64,000 nt of DNA from Anthropogastromicrobium sp050944455 (GCA_050944455.1 JBMNRC010000010.1:26491-90490), one strand, 5' to 3'; numbered from the stretch's first letter, positions 34,285-43,288 are shown. Notes: generated from the sequence alone by a model not told the origin. Made by a program: numbers and translations.

Positions 34285-35574
34285 TCAGCGGGTTTTCTCA
34301 AGGACAGCCTTACCGCCCATATACGGACGAAGAACCTCCGGGATGCGGACGGTGCCGTCGGCCTGCAGGTTGTTTTCAAGAAGGGCAATCAGCATGCGCG
34401 GCGGCGCGACAACGGTGTTGTTGAGCGTATGCGCCAGATAATTTTTGCCGTCGGCGCCCTTGATGCGGATGCCGAGCCTTCTTGCCTGCGCGTCGCCGAG
34501 GTTGGAGCAGCTTCCGACTTCAAAATACTTTTTCTGCCTCGGGGACCACGCCTCAACGTCGCAGGATTTGACTTTCAGATCCGCCAGGTCCCCGGAGCAG
34601 CACTCAAGCGTGCGGACCGGGACATCCATGGAGCGGAAGAGTTCCACGGTATACTTCCACAGGCGGTTGTACCAGGTCATGCTGTCCTCCGGCTTGCAGA
34701 TGACGATCATTTCCTGCTTCTCAAACTGGTGGATGCGGTACAGGCCTCTTTCCTCGATACCGTGCGCGCCTTTCTCCTTGCGGAAGCACGGGGAATAGCT
34801 GGTCAGAGTGTAGGGAATCTTATCCTCCGGCGTCACGGTATCCTTGAACTTTCCGATCATGGAATGCTCGGAAGTGCCGATCAGATAGAGGTCCTCGCCC
34901 TCGATCTTGTACATCATCGCGTCCATCTCGTCAAAGCTCATGACGCCGTCCACAACCGCGCGGCGGATCATATACGGCGGAATGACGTAGGTGAAGCCTT
35001 TGTCGATCATAAAATCCCTGGCGTAGGTGAGGACAGCGGAGTGCAGGCGCGCGACGTCGCCCATCAGGTAATAGAAGCCGTTTCCCGCGACTCTCCGCGC
35101 CGCGTCAAGGTCGACGCCGCCCAGGCTTTCCATGATATCCAGATGATAGGGGATCTCATAGTCCGGGACAACCGGATCGCCGAATCTTTCGAGCTCGACG
35201 TTCTCGGAATCATCCTTGCCGATCGGGACGGACGGATCGATGATGTTCGGGATCACCAGCATGATCTCGCGGATCCTGGCCTCGACTTTTCTTTCTTCCT
35301 CGGTCAGTTCTTCGACACGGCCCGCATTCGCGGTAACCTGGGCCTTCACCTTCTCGGCTTCTTCCTTCTGACCGTTTTTCATCAGGCCGCCGATCTGCTT
35401 TGAGAGCCTGTTTCTGTCGGCTCTGAGCGACTCGACCTCCCCCTTGATCTCGCGGTTTTTCTTATCGAGCGCGATCACTTCGTCGACAAGCGGAAGTTTC
35501 TGGTCCTGAAACTTGTTTCTGATGTTCTGTTTTACAATTTCAGGGTTTTCCCTCAAAAATTTTATGTCAAGCAT
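34285..35574 (-). CDS. serS: Seryl-tRNA synthetase
   Basis: 429 residues from the ATG at 35574, where the protein starts MLDIKFLRENPEIVKQNIRN as SerRS does. An N-terminal coiled-coil arm (about 30-100) precedes the class II catalytic core; motif 2 is FRKEKGAHGIEERGLYRIHQ, and motif 3 lies in NNTVVAPPRMLIALLEN. No T-box leader was recognised in the 210 bases upstream. It follows DUF4446 and parAB in the same direction. Confidence 0.98.
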   Translation of the reverse strand: MLDIKFLRENPEIVKQNIRNKFQDQKLPLVDEVIALDKKNREIKGEVESLRADRNRLSKQIGGLMKNGQKEEAEKVKAQVTANAGRVEELTEEERKVEARIREIMLVIPNIIDPSVPIGKDDSENVELERFGDPVVPDYEIPYHLDIMESLGGVDLDAARRVAGNGFYYLMGDVARLHSAVLTYARDFMIDKGFTYVIPPYMIRRAVVDGVMSFDEMDAMMYKIEGEDLYLIGTSEHSMIGKFKDTVTPEDKIPYTLTSYSPCFRKEKGAHGIEERGLYRIHQFEKQEMIVICKPEDSMTWYNRLWKYTVELFRSMDVPVRTLECCSGDLADLKVKSCDVEAWSPRQKKYFEVGSCSNLGDAQARRLGIRIKGADGKNYLAHTLNNTVVAPPRMLIALLENNLQADGTVRIPEVLRPYMGGKAVLEKTR

Positions 35575-35785
35575 TGTTTTCTCACCTTCCGGACAGCCGG
35601 GCCGTCCGTATTCTGTGCAGAAAACCGAACTCTGACGCACCGCCGCGGCCTGTTTCCGGTTTCCGCGGTTTTGCTCACGGCGTTTCGGTCTCCTCTGCCT
35701 GTCCTCCGATTCTGTTCCCCCGGCACCGCCCGGCTTCACTCCGGGAAAAGTGCCTGTCCTATTATATCTGAGTGCCCTTTTGTTT

Positions 35786-36343
35786 TCAATCCTGCCGGGT
35801 GTCGGCAGGGCTTTCTTCCGCGGGGATGACAAGATCAGAATTCATCGCCATGTTGAGCGCGTCCTTTTCCTCATTGCTGAGAATCGCGTGGGACTCCCCG
35901 TGAATGATCTCCTTCAGATAGCTGTAGCAGCCGTCCTGCGTGTGCATGCTGGTCAGCACGAAACCGCTGTCCTCACCGTCCAGCAGGGCCAGGGAAAAGC
36001 TGAGTTTCCCTGTCATTCCCCGGAGCGTATCGTACTTGACGATGCCGATTTTTTTGTAGGAATCTTTCAGGCCGCGCTTCATTTCCGCGATGGCCTGGAT
36101 ATCATTCCTGCATTGTGCCTTTACCCGTTTGTTGTCCTCGACAACCTGCGTGAGAATCTCTTCCAGCGATTTTCCGTCCCGGCCCTGCATGAATTCCTCG
36201 TAGGCCTCCTTCAGGTCGTTGAACTTCGCGAACAGAATAACCGTGAGAATAATCAGCACCACCAGCATTACGAGCAGGACGCAGATGATGTAGACGGCGT
36301 TCGCGTTCAGAAAATTCTGTACAGTGTTCAGTACATTATCCAT
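35786..36343 (-). CDS. DUF4446 family membrane-anchored protein
   Basis: 185 residues: one N-terminal membrane span (AVYIICVLLVMLVVLIILTV), a coiled helix, then the conserved soluble domain VKYDTLRGMTGKLSFSLALLD and FVLTSMHTQDGCYSYLKEI. Found next to parB in many clostridia, with no known function. Faces the cytoplasm by inference from the charged C-terminal domain. Confidence 0.9.
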   Translation of the reverse strand: MDNVLNTVQNFLNANAVYIICVLLVMLVVLIILTVILFAKFNDLKEAYEEFMQGRDGKSLEEILTQVVEDNKRVKAQCRNDIQAIAEMKRGLKDSYKKIGIVKYDTLRGMTGKLSFSLALLDGEDSGFVLTSMHTQDGCYSYLKEIIHGESHAILSNEEKDALNMAMNSDLVIPAEESPADTRQD

Positions 36344-36365
36344 ACTTTTCTTCCTTTAGATTCGT

Positions 36366-36429
36366 TGATCCGCAGCATTGACCCGCAGTGCTGATCCGCA
36401 GTATTGACCCGCAGGCTGATCTGCAGTTT
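36366..36429. repeat. 13-bp tandem repeat between parB and DUF4446
   Basis: TGATCCGCAGCAT-like units recur at 36366, 36379, 36392, 36405 and 36417, alternating TGATCCGCAG and TGACCCGCAG. Confidence 0.85.
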
Positions 36430-36590
36430 CCGTTCGGGACCTGCGGAGCCTGCGCCGCCTCCTGTCAGACCGCGGCGAGATGTTTATCCGCGGTTTCCGC
36501 GCGAGACCGCGGAGCCTGCGCCGCCTCCTGTCAGACCGAGGCGAGGAGTTTATCCTCGGTTTCCGCGCGAGACCGCGGAGCCTGCTTTCT
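36427..36590. repeat. 66-bp tandem repeat, about 2.5 copies
   Basis: TTTCCGCGCGAGACCGCGGA and CTGTCAGACCGAGGCGAG recur with a period near 66 bases. It adjoins the 13-bp array and directly precedes the parB stop. Codon-multiple period, but no ribosome-binding site or plausible protein is seen. Confidence 0.8.
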
Positions 36591-36611
36591 CAGCTGCGCG
36601 CCCGGGTCGGC

Positions 36612-37964
36612 TCAGATGCCGATCAGATCCAGGATTTTCTGCAGATCCTCGTCGGAATAATACTCGATCTCCACGCGGCCTTTGTTTTCGGCCTTTCTCT
36701 GGATCGTAACTTTGGTTCCGATTCTGTTCCTGAGTTTTTCCTCATACTCATTGTAGAGACTCTGGTTCGAGAGTTCCCTGACCGGCTTCGGCGGCTTCTT
36801 GTTCAGAAGCTGCTTTACGATCTTTTCTGTTTCCCGGACGCTCAGTCCCTCGTCCATGATTTTGTTGGCCAGATCCAGCTGAACTTCCCCGTTCGGGATC
36901 CCGAGCAGCACCTTGGCGTGTCCCTGCGTGATCAATCCTTCGGAAAGCATCTTCTGAACCTCCGCGTTCAGCTTCAGCAGCCTCAGGGAATTCGTGATGA
37001 CCGTGCGGCTTCTGGAAAGGCGGTCGGCAATCTCATCCTGCGTCAGATGGTACGTTTCGATCAGCGTTTTGTAAGCCTGCGCCTCCTCAATCGGATCGAG
37101 ATCCTCCCTCTGAAGGTTTTCGATCAGCGTAACCTGCGCTTTTTCCTGTTCCGAATAATCGCAGACAATCGCCGGAATTTCCTTCAGCCCAGCCATTCTC
37201 GCCGCGCGCCACCTTCTCTCACCGGCTACTATTTCGTAAAAATCGCCGCTTTTCTGGACCAGGACCGGCTGGAGCACGCCGTAATTCCGGATGGATTCCG
37301 CCAGTTCTGTCAGGCTGTCCTCATCGAATTTTTTTCTCGGCTGGTTTTTGTTGGACTCAATCTGGCGGATCTTGAGCATGACCACCTGACCGTCCGCGGT
37401 CCCGGCGCCGTAATCCGCTCCGTACCCGTTCACCTCCGATGAAGCAGCCGGAGAGGGCTTCACATCGGATCCGGCCGCGGACACAGTAAGGGATTCGGAC
37501 TCAGGTGCCCCGGATACCTGACCGGAAGCGGATGGCTGAACAGATTCAGCCGTCTGGCCGGAGCCATTCAGCCCGCCGGAAGCGGATGGCTGGCCGGATT
37601 CAGCCGTCTGGTCGGATCCATTCAGCTGCCCGGATCCATTCAGCCCGCTGGAAGCGGATGGCTGATCAGAATCGGCTGATGGCGCGGTTTTTGACCGTGA
37701 ACCGTCAGACAGACGGGTTTTTGAAGTCTTCGGCGTCTTCCGGGATTCTGACAGTCTGTTCCTCTCTTTATCTTTAATGTTTATATTTATAGACGTTTCG
37801 CTATTTTCGGAAGAAGACTGGCTGGACGGTTTTTCCGCCTGCTCCTCCGCAGGATTTTCTGAGTTATCCTTCCTTATATAATTGGTTGGGAACAGCGACC
37901 CGATTCCCCGGCCCAGGCCTCCTTTGCCTGAACCTCTGGACGCCATACCTTTTTTAACCGCCAT
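36612..37964 (-). CDS. parB: Chromosome partitioning protein ParB (Spo0J)
   Basis: 450 residues, longer than the usual 280-300. The start MAVKKGMASRGSGKGGLGRG and SLFPTNY resembles the ParA-stimulating N-terminus. Residues about 40-190 are an inserted Ser/Gly/Gln/Ala linker with repeated QPSASGGLNGSGQTAES units. The CTPase/ParB domain (QIESNKNQPRKKFDEDSLTE ... VAGERRWRAARMAGL) and the helix-turn-helix DNA-binding domain (RLSRSRTVITNSLRLLKL) follow, with a dimerisation C-terminus. It binds the parS sites at 39042 and 42834-43288 and slides as a CTP clamp. ParA is directly upstream in transcription. Confidence 0.97.
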   Translation of the reverse strand: MAVKKGMASRGSGKGGLGRGIGSLFPTNYIRKDNSENPAEEQAEKPSSQSSSENSETSININIKDKERNRLSESRKTPKTSKTRLSDGSRSKTAPSADSDQPSASSGLNGSGQLNGSDQTAESGQPSASGGLNGSGQTAESVQPSASGQVSGAPESESLTVSAAGSDVKPSPAASSEVNGYGADYGAGTADGQVVMLKIRQIESNKNQPRKKFDEDSLTELAESIRNYGVLQPVLVQKSGDFYEIVAGERRWRAARMAGLKEIPAIVCDYSEQEKAQVTLIENLQREDLDPIEEAQAYKTLIETYHLTQDEIADRLSRSRTVITNSLRLLKLNAEVQKMLSEGLITQGHAKVLLGIPNGEVQLDLANKIMDEGLSVRETEKIVKQLLNKKPPKPVRELSNQSLYNEYEEKLRNRIGTKVTIQRKAENKGRVEIEYYSDEDLQKILDLIGI

Positions 37965-37987
37965 TCAGTTCTCTTCCTCCTCAGTTT

Positions 37988-38752
37988 TTACGAAAGTTTT
38001 CGGATCAGTTCATCAGCAAGCTGTTCGTAACTCACTGCCCCGGTCGACCTGCTGTCATACAGGTTGATCGGAATTCCATAGCTCGGCGCCTCCGCCAGCC
38101 TGACATTTCTGGGAATTTTCGTCTCAAAAACCGGCACATTCAGATTTTCTTTCACGTTCTGGACAACCTGGGCGGATAGGTTTGTGCGGGCGTCGTACAT
38201 GGTAAAGACGATGCCTTCGATCTCCAGCCTGTCATTCAATCTTTCACGTTCCAGATCTACAGTGTTCAGCAGCTCGCCCAGTCCTTCCAGGGCATAGTAC
38301 TCACACTGGATCGGAATCAGCACGGAATCCGCTGCAGTCAGTGCGTTGATGGTAAGAATATTCAGGGAAGGCGGGCAGTCTATCAGAATCACGTCATAAC
38401 CGTCCTTAATCTCATCAAGTTTGCTCTTCAGAATAAATTCACGGCGATCCCTGTCCATCAGTTCTACTTCGCATCCGGACAGATTGACATTGGAACTGAT
38501 GACGTCCAGATTTTCATAGACGTCCTTCAGGACCGCCTCCTCCGGCGCACACTTATCAATCAGCATCTCATAGGCTGTATTTTTCTGCCCGTTCTTATCT
38601 ATGCCGAGCCCGCTGGTCAGGTTTCCCTGCGGGTCCAGGTCTGCCGCAAGTACCTTTTTCCCTTTCTCAGCGAGAAACGCGGATAAGTTGATAGCCGTTG
38701 TAGTCTTGCCAACGCCGCCTTTCTGATTTGCAATAGCGATAATTCTGCCCAT
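37988..38752 (-). CDS. parA: Chromosome partitioning ATPase ParA (Soj)
   Basis: 254 residues from the ATG at 38752, with AAGGAAG upstream. MGRIIAIANQKGGVGKTTTA contains the deviant Walker A (KGGVGKTT); DLDPQGNLTSGLG and LIDCPPSLNILTINAL are the other signature motifs. Drives origin segregation with ParB and can regulate DnaA in relatives. 23 bases separate it from parB. Confidence 0.98.
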   Translation of the reverse strand: MGRIIAIANQKGGVGKTTTAINLSAFLAEKGKKVLAADLDPQGNLTSGLGIDKNGQKNTAYEMLIDKCAPEEAVLKDVYENLDVISSNVNLSGCEVELMDRDRREFILKSKLDEIKDGYDVILIDCPPSLNILTINALTAADSVLIPIQCEYYALEGLGELLNTVDLERERLNDRLEIEGIVFTMYDARTNLSAQVVQNVKENLNVPVFETKIPRNVRLAEAPSYGIPINLYDSRSTGAVSYEQLADELIRKLS

Positions 38753-39041
38753 CTTTCTTCCTTTCTGTAACTGATTGCGTTTTTCAGTATAACATTTATC
38801 CCCTGCAATTTCTACCAAATACAGGGTAACGGAATTCCGGACAGGATTCCGTCCCGGCTCCGGCCTGATTTGTGCCCGGTTCCGGCCTGGTCCCGGTAAT
38901 CACGGTCCTTATTTGGTCCGGTATTTTCCGATCACCCCGGCCGGAACTCAGAAGATTCATCCAATTCATTCCGTGTGACGGCATTCCGGCATTTTGTATA
39001 TCGTTCGCCTTTCCAGATATACTTAATGACTTTTCCCTGAA

Positions 39042-39057
39042 TGTTCCACGTGGAACA
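39042..39057. promoter_or_regulatory. parS: parS site
   Basis: TGTTCCACGTGGAACA, a perfect 16-bp palindrome and a consensus-like parS. It lies between parA and the glucosaminidase gene, about 70 bases before its promoter. Confidence 0.95.
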
Positions 39058-39126
39058 TTTACCGGAAGGTCAGGAAATCATCAAATCATTCCGGTATTTC
39101 ATCCGAGATGATTCAGCTCTGTCTGA

Positions 39127-39154
39127 TTGACAATTTTTTTCAGCGATGTAAAAT
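39127..39154 (+). promoter_or_regulatory. Promoter of the glucosaminidase gene
   Basis: TTGACA, 16 bases, TAAAAT, giving a leader of about 145 bases. Confidence 0.6.
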
Positions 39155-39190
39155 ATTTTTTATGTGCATATTAATAATTACTATCATTTC

Positions 39191-39286
39191 TCTTCGGACT
39201 GGCAATGCACGAAAACTGCCGCATTTTTTGCTTAACTGAATTATCGATGAAGCCTGGAAATTGCAGTTGCCCGCTCAGTCCGAAGA
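39191..39286 (+). repeat. Long inverted repeat in the glucosaminidase leader
   Basis: TCTTCGGACTG at 39191-39201 is exactly complementary to CAGTCCGAAGA at 39276-39286, with further partial pairing inside (GGCAATGCA with TGCAGTTGCC). The RNA leader can fold into a hairpin ending about 20 bases before the start codon. No known riboswitch class was matched. Confidence 0.6.
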
Positions 39287-39307
39287 TTCACTTACCGGAG
39301 CATTTGT

Positions 39308-42300
39308 ATGAAAAAGATTATTCATAAAATAATCCCAGGTGTTCTGACGGTTTCGATGCTTCAGTCTGTTCCTGCGGGGGTATTGGCGACCGAACAGACC
39401 GAACCGGCAGAATCATCTGTGACCGCGGCTGAACTGGTTACTGAAGAAACCAGTGAAACCGAAGAGGAAGAAACTGAAACTTCCGAAGAAGAGACTGAAA
39501 CTTCCGAAGAAGAAACAGAGACCTCCGAAGAGGAAAGCGAAACCTCTCTGGAAGAAAGCGGGAGTTCTTCCGAATCCGCTGCGGATTCCGCGGCAGAATC
39601 CTCTTCAGCTGCGGAATCTGACGGTGAAACTCAGCCGTCATCCGTTACCACCGAAACGGAAACTTCCCTGGAAACGGAATCTTCCGCTGAATCTGAGAGT
39701 CCCGCTGCTTCTGAATCGTCTTCCTCCGAAGCTGATCCTGGAGAATCTTCCGAAAGTACTGTAGAAACTACAGCGACCGCTGAGGGAACCTCCGAAATTG
39801 AAGAAGGGACTTCCGAAATCCCTGACGAGACTGCTGAAAGCGCAGAAGAGACTTCCGCCACTACGGAGGAAACCTCTGAAAGCGCGGAAGAGACTTCCGG
39901 AACCGCTGAGGAAACCTCTGAAAGCATAGAAGAAACTGAAACTCCTGAAGAAAGCGCAGAAGAAACAGTCGAAGAAAGCGCTGAGGAGGAAACCTCCGAG
40001 GAAAGTACGGAAGAAGAAACTTCTGAGGAAAGTGCGGAAGAATCTGTCGAAGAAAGTACTGAGGAAGAAACTTCCGAGGAAAGCACAGAAGAAGAAACTT
40101 CTGAGGAAAGTACAGAAGAATCTGAAACCGATGCCGAAAATGAAGACACCGAAGACTCCAGTGAAGACAGCGAAAGCTTTGTCAGTCTCTGCCTGATGTC
40201 TCTGACTGCTGCAAGTCTTCCAACGACTACGGAATTTCCGGACTCTTACAAATCGCTGATTGAAGAGCTTCAAAAGAATCATTCAAGCTGGAATTTCGTT
40301 GCTGTGCTGACGGGTGATACTTTTGAGAATGCCGTCATCCGTGAAGACGCGCTCGCAGGAAACGCGCTTGTTGCCATGAGCCTCGGCGAAAGCCTGCGCT
40401 CTCTGCTTGACCGCGATTACTCGGCGGAAACCAACACCTGGAAGGAATATGAACCCGGATGGGCCGCAGCCTCGGAAGACATGATCAAGTGGGCGATGGA
40501 CCCGAGAAACTTCCTTACGGAAGACAACGTTTTCATGTTCGAATCCCTTTCGTATGAGAACCAGACGGAGGAAGCGGTTCAGGCGCTGCTGGACAATACT
40601 TTCATGGAAGGCAATGTCCCCGGAGAAGATTATACATACGCCTGGCTGTTCTGCTGGATCGGCGAAAAATACAACATCAACCCGACAGCGCTTGCCAGCA
40701 GATGTATCCAGGAACAGGGTACCACCGGAACTTCAGAACTGATATCGGGAACTTATGAAGGTTATGAAAACCTTTATAATTATTTCAACATCGGTTCCAC
40801 CGGATCCACCAAAGAGCAGATTATCACAAATGGGCTGACAGAAGCGCAAACCGGTTCCACCATCGAACTTCCGGACGGCACCACTTACACCGGTTCCTGG
40901 GATACGCCAGCGAAAGCAATCATCGGCGGTTCCCTGAAATTCGCCAATCGGTATATCGAGCGCAATCAAAACACCCTGTATGCGCAGAAATTTGATTACG
41001 ACAGCGAATATGACGGCCAGTACTATCATCAGTACATGACGAATATCACCGCTCCGTATACCGAATCCAAAATGGTGAAAAAGGCCTATACAGAAAAGAA
41101 TCTGCTTGACCTGAGCTATACCTTCTATATTCCGGTCTACGATGATATGCCGGAAACGATTTCCGCAAAACCCGCGGACCGCAAGAATGGAAACAATTAT
41201 CTCAGATCCATTACGGTAAACGGAGATGAAGTCATTGAAACTTTCAGTACTTCGACGACTTCATATACCTATGACGCCGGTGAGATTACATCCATCGATG
41301 TCGAGGCTGTAACTTCCGCTTCCACTTCATCGGTTTCCATCATCAACAAATCACTGTCCGATACCTCGGCCGTCTATACTCTTACAGTCACAGCTGAGGA
41401 CGGAACAACTCGGGCTTATACTCTCACCATCAATTATTCGTTCCCGGCGGTTTATGACAAAACGGATTATTCGAGTGTGTTCAGCATCAGCTATTACCTG
41501 AGCAACTATCCGGAAGTTCAGAGAAACTGCGGAATGGATTTTCAGGCTGCTCTGGAGTATTTCGTGAATGAGGGTATTCTGGAAGGACATCAGGCAAGCG
41601 CTGAATTCAGCGTAAAGATCTACAAGGAAAATTATGAAGATCTGCGCAAGGCTTTCGGCGATGATTACGCTGCTTACCTGAATCATTATCTGACTCATGG
41701 AAAATCCGAGAACAGAATCGCCTCCCGGCTGATCAGCTCTGATTCCAGCTCCAGTTCAGGATCCGCCACAAATTCAGGTTCCAGCACCAGTTATCCGACC
41801 GTCTACAACGGCGTGAACTATGCTGACGTCTTCAACGCGGCTTATTATCTCAATAAATACCCAGATCTGAAAGCGGCTTTCGGTACCGATTACAAGGCTG
41901 CTCTTGAGCATTTCGTCAAGCACGGAATCGCGGAAAGCCGTCAGGCAAGCGCTGATTTCAGCGTCGAAATCTACAAGCAGAATTATGCTGATCTGCGAAA
42001 AGCCTTCGGAAACAATAATGCCGCTTATGTGAATCACTACCTGACTTATGGAAAATCCGAGAACAGAATCGCTTCAAAGCTGATCAGTTCTGATTCCAGC
42101 TCCAGTTCAGGTTCCGGCACAAGTTCAGGTTCCAGCACCAGTTATCCGACCGTCTACAACGGCGTGAACTATGCTGACGTCTTCAACGCGGTTTATTATC
42201 TCAATAAATACCCGGATCTGAAAGCGGCTTTCGGCACCGATTACAAGGCTGCTCTTGAGCATTTCGTCAAGCACGGAATCGCGGAAGGCCGTCAGGCAAG

Positions 42301-42769
42301 CGCTGATTTCAGCGTCGAAATCTACAAGCAGAATTACGCTGATCTGCGAAGTGCTTTCGGCAGTAATAATGCCGCTTATGTGAATCACTACCTGACTCAC
42401 GGAAAATCCGAGAACAGAATCGCTTCAAAGCTGATCAGCTCCGAGTCTGGTTCCAGCACAAACTCAGCTTCCAGCGTGAGTTACCCGACCGTCTACAACG
42501 GCGTGGATTATGCTGACGTCTTCAATGCGGTTTACTACATCAGCAAATATCCGGATCTGAAGGCTGCCTTCGGCACCGATTACAAGGCTGCTCTTGAGCA
42601 TTTCGTCAAGCACGGAATCGCTGAAGGACGCCAGGCAAGCGCTGATTTTTCAGTCACCGCTTACAAGGCAAGGTATGCAGACCTTAGAGCTGCTTTTGGA
42701 AACAACAATCTTCTGTATGTGAATCATTACATCACACTCGGCAAGAAAGAAAACAGAAAGGGCAATTGA
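39308..42769 (+). CDS. Secreted glucosaminidase with acidic spacer, cadherin-like domain and four C-terminal repeats
   Basis: 1153 residues. Signal peptide 1-28 (ending VLATEQ). Residues 30-295 are Glu/Ser/Thr-rich with repeated SEEET and ESAEET motifs. The catalytic part (about 300-620) carries FPDSYKSLIEELQKNHSSWN, WAMDPRNFLTEDNVFMFESL, ASRCIQEQG and YHQYMTNITAPY, the clostridial endo-beta-N-acetylglucosaminidase (LytD-like) pattern. Then a cadherin-like beta-sandwich (about 630-712). From about 716 there are four near-identical repeats of about 115 residues (VFNAAYYLNKYPDLKAAF, ALEHFVKHGIAESRQASADF, YVNHYLTYGKSENRIASKL) joined by Ser/Gly linkers, probably a wall-binding module. It is flanked by parS sites and reads against replication. 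Confidence 0.88.
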   Translation: MKKIIHKIIPGVLTVSMLQSVPAGVLATEQTEPAESSVTAAELVTEETSETEEEETETSEEETETSEEETETSEEESETSLEESGSSSESAADSAAESSSAAESDGETQPSSVTTETETSLETESSAESESPAASESSSSEADPGESSESTVETTATAEGTSEIEEGTSEIPDETAESAEETSATTEETSESAEETSGTAEETSESIEETETPEESAEETVEESAEEETSEESTEEETSEESAEESVEESTEEETSEESTEEETSEESTEESETDAENEDTEDSSEDSESFVSLCLMSLTAASLPTTTEFPDSYKSLIEELQKNHSSWNFVAVLTGDTFENAVIREDALAGNALVAMSLGESLRSLLDRDYSAETNTWKEYEPGWAAASEDMIKWAMDPRNFLTEDNVFMFESLSYENQTEEAVQALLDNTFMEGNVPGEDYTYAWLFCWIGEKYNINPTALASRCIQEQGTTGTSELISGTYEGYENLYNYFNIGSTGSTKEQIITNGLTEAQTGSTIELPDGTTYTGSWDTPAKAIIGGSLKFANRYIERNQNTLYAQKFDYDSEYDGQYYHQYMTNITAPYTESKMVKKAYTEKNLLDLSYTFYIPVYDDMPETISAKPADRKNGNNYLRSITVNGDEVIETFSTSTTSYTYDAGEITSIDVEAVTSASTSSVSIINKSLSDTSAVYTLTVTAEDGTTRAYTLTINYSFPAVYDKTDYSSVFSISYYLSNYPEVQRNCGMDFQAALEYFVNEGILEGHQASAEFSVKIYKENYEDLRKAFGDDYAAYLNHYLTHGKSENRIASRLISSDSSSSSGSATNSGSSTSYPTVYNGVNYADVFNAAYYLNKYPDLKAAFGTDYKAALEHFVKHGIAESRQASADFSVEIYKQNYADLRKAFGNNNAAYVNHYLTYGKSENRIASKLISSDSSSSSGSGTSSGSSTSYPTVYNGVNYADVFNAVYYLNKYPDLKAAFGTDYKAALEHFVKHGIAEGRQASADFSVEIYKQNYADLRSAFGSNNAAYVNHYLTHGKSENRIASKLISSESGSSTNSASSVSYPTVYNGVDYADVFNAVYYISKYPDLKAAFGTDYKAALEHFVKHGIAEGRQASADFSVTAYKARYADLRAAFGNNNLLYVNHYITLGKKENRKGN
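41450..42766 (+). repeat. Four in-gene repeats of about 340-351 bp
   Basis: Units start at 41450, 41801, 42152 and 42491. Units 2 and 3 are nearly identical at DNA level over most of their length, which points to recent duplication or gene conversion. Confidence 0.9.
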
Positions 42770-42833
42770 TCCGGACAAATAACCTGTTTCTGATAAGGAA
42801 AGACCTGTCAGAAGAAAATCAGGGAATTGCAGT

Positions 42834-42890
42834 AAAGTTCCACGTGGTGGACATTCGAAACACACAGAATGTTCCACGTGGAACTTTTTT
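42834..42890 (+). terminator. parS: Terminator-like hairpin built from two parS half-palindromes
   Basis: AAAGTTCCACGTGG pairs with CCACGTGGAACTTT, followed by a run of Ts, 65 bases after the glucosaminidase stop. The right arm contains TGTTCCACGTGGAACT (42870-42885), a 15/16 parS; the left arm contains a degenerate one (42836-42851). Confidence 0.75.
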
Positions 42891-43022
42891 ATCCAAAATT
42901 TTACTGTAATTGCGGACCAATCGATTCATCTGATACTTCAAATGGAATATTTACTATAGGTCTTCATCTATTTCCTTTTTTTTCAACATCCAGAAGCTTT
43001 CATTGACAGCAGGAATACTGAA

Positions 43023-43038
43023 TGTTCCACGTGGAACA
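43023..43038. promoter_or_regulatory. parS: parS site
   Basis: TGTTCCACGTGGAACA, perfect palindrome, first unit of the array. Confidence 0.95.
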
Positions 43039-43104
43039 TTTATGGTTTTCTCCAGTTCCTGATATCTCACATACCGAAGTTTCATTTGCTGCAAGAAGGT
43101 AGAA

Positions 43105-43120
43105 TGTTCTACCTGGAGCA
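43105..43120. promoter_or_regulatory. parS: Degenerate parS site
   Basis: TGTTCTACCTGGAGCA, three changes from the perfect site, at the start of the second repeat unit; ParB binding may be weak or lost. Confidence 0.7.
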
Positions 43121-43187
43121 TTTATGGTTTTCTCCAGTTCCTGGTATCTCGCATACCGAAGTTCCATTTGCCGACCAGAATGTAGAA

Positions 43188-43203
43188 TGTTCCACGTGGA
43201 ACA
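43188..43203. promoter_or_regulatory. parS: parS site
   Basis: TGTTCCACGTGGAACA, perfect palindrome, third unit of the array. Confidence 0.95.
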
Positions 43204-43272
43204 TTTCATTGGCTTTTTCCGATCCCCTGATCCCACTCGCCCAAGTTTCATTAACAGCATGAATATATAGAA

Positions 43273-43288
43273 TGTTCCACGTGGAACA
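43273..43288. promoter_or_regulatory. parS: parS site
   Basis: TGTTCCACGTGGAACA, perfect palindrome, last unit of the array, closest to rsmG. Confidence 0.95.

Noticed and set aside
35575..35785. T-box leader before serS
   Set aside because: No T-box core motif or terminator/antiterminator pair was found.
36388..36660. Cys-rich small protein in the 66-bp repeat
   Set aside because: No ribosome-binding site, overlaps the parB end, and arises from the tandem repeat.
43000..43260. Small - strand frame over the parS repeats with repeated CSTWNI peptides
   Set aside because: The repeated peptide is only the translation of the parS palindrome and repeat body; no ribosome-binding site.
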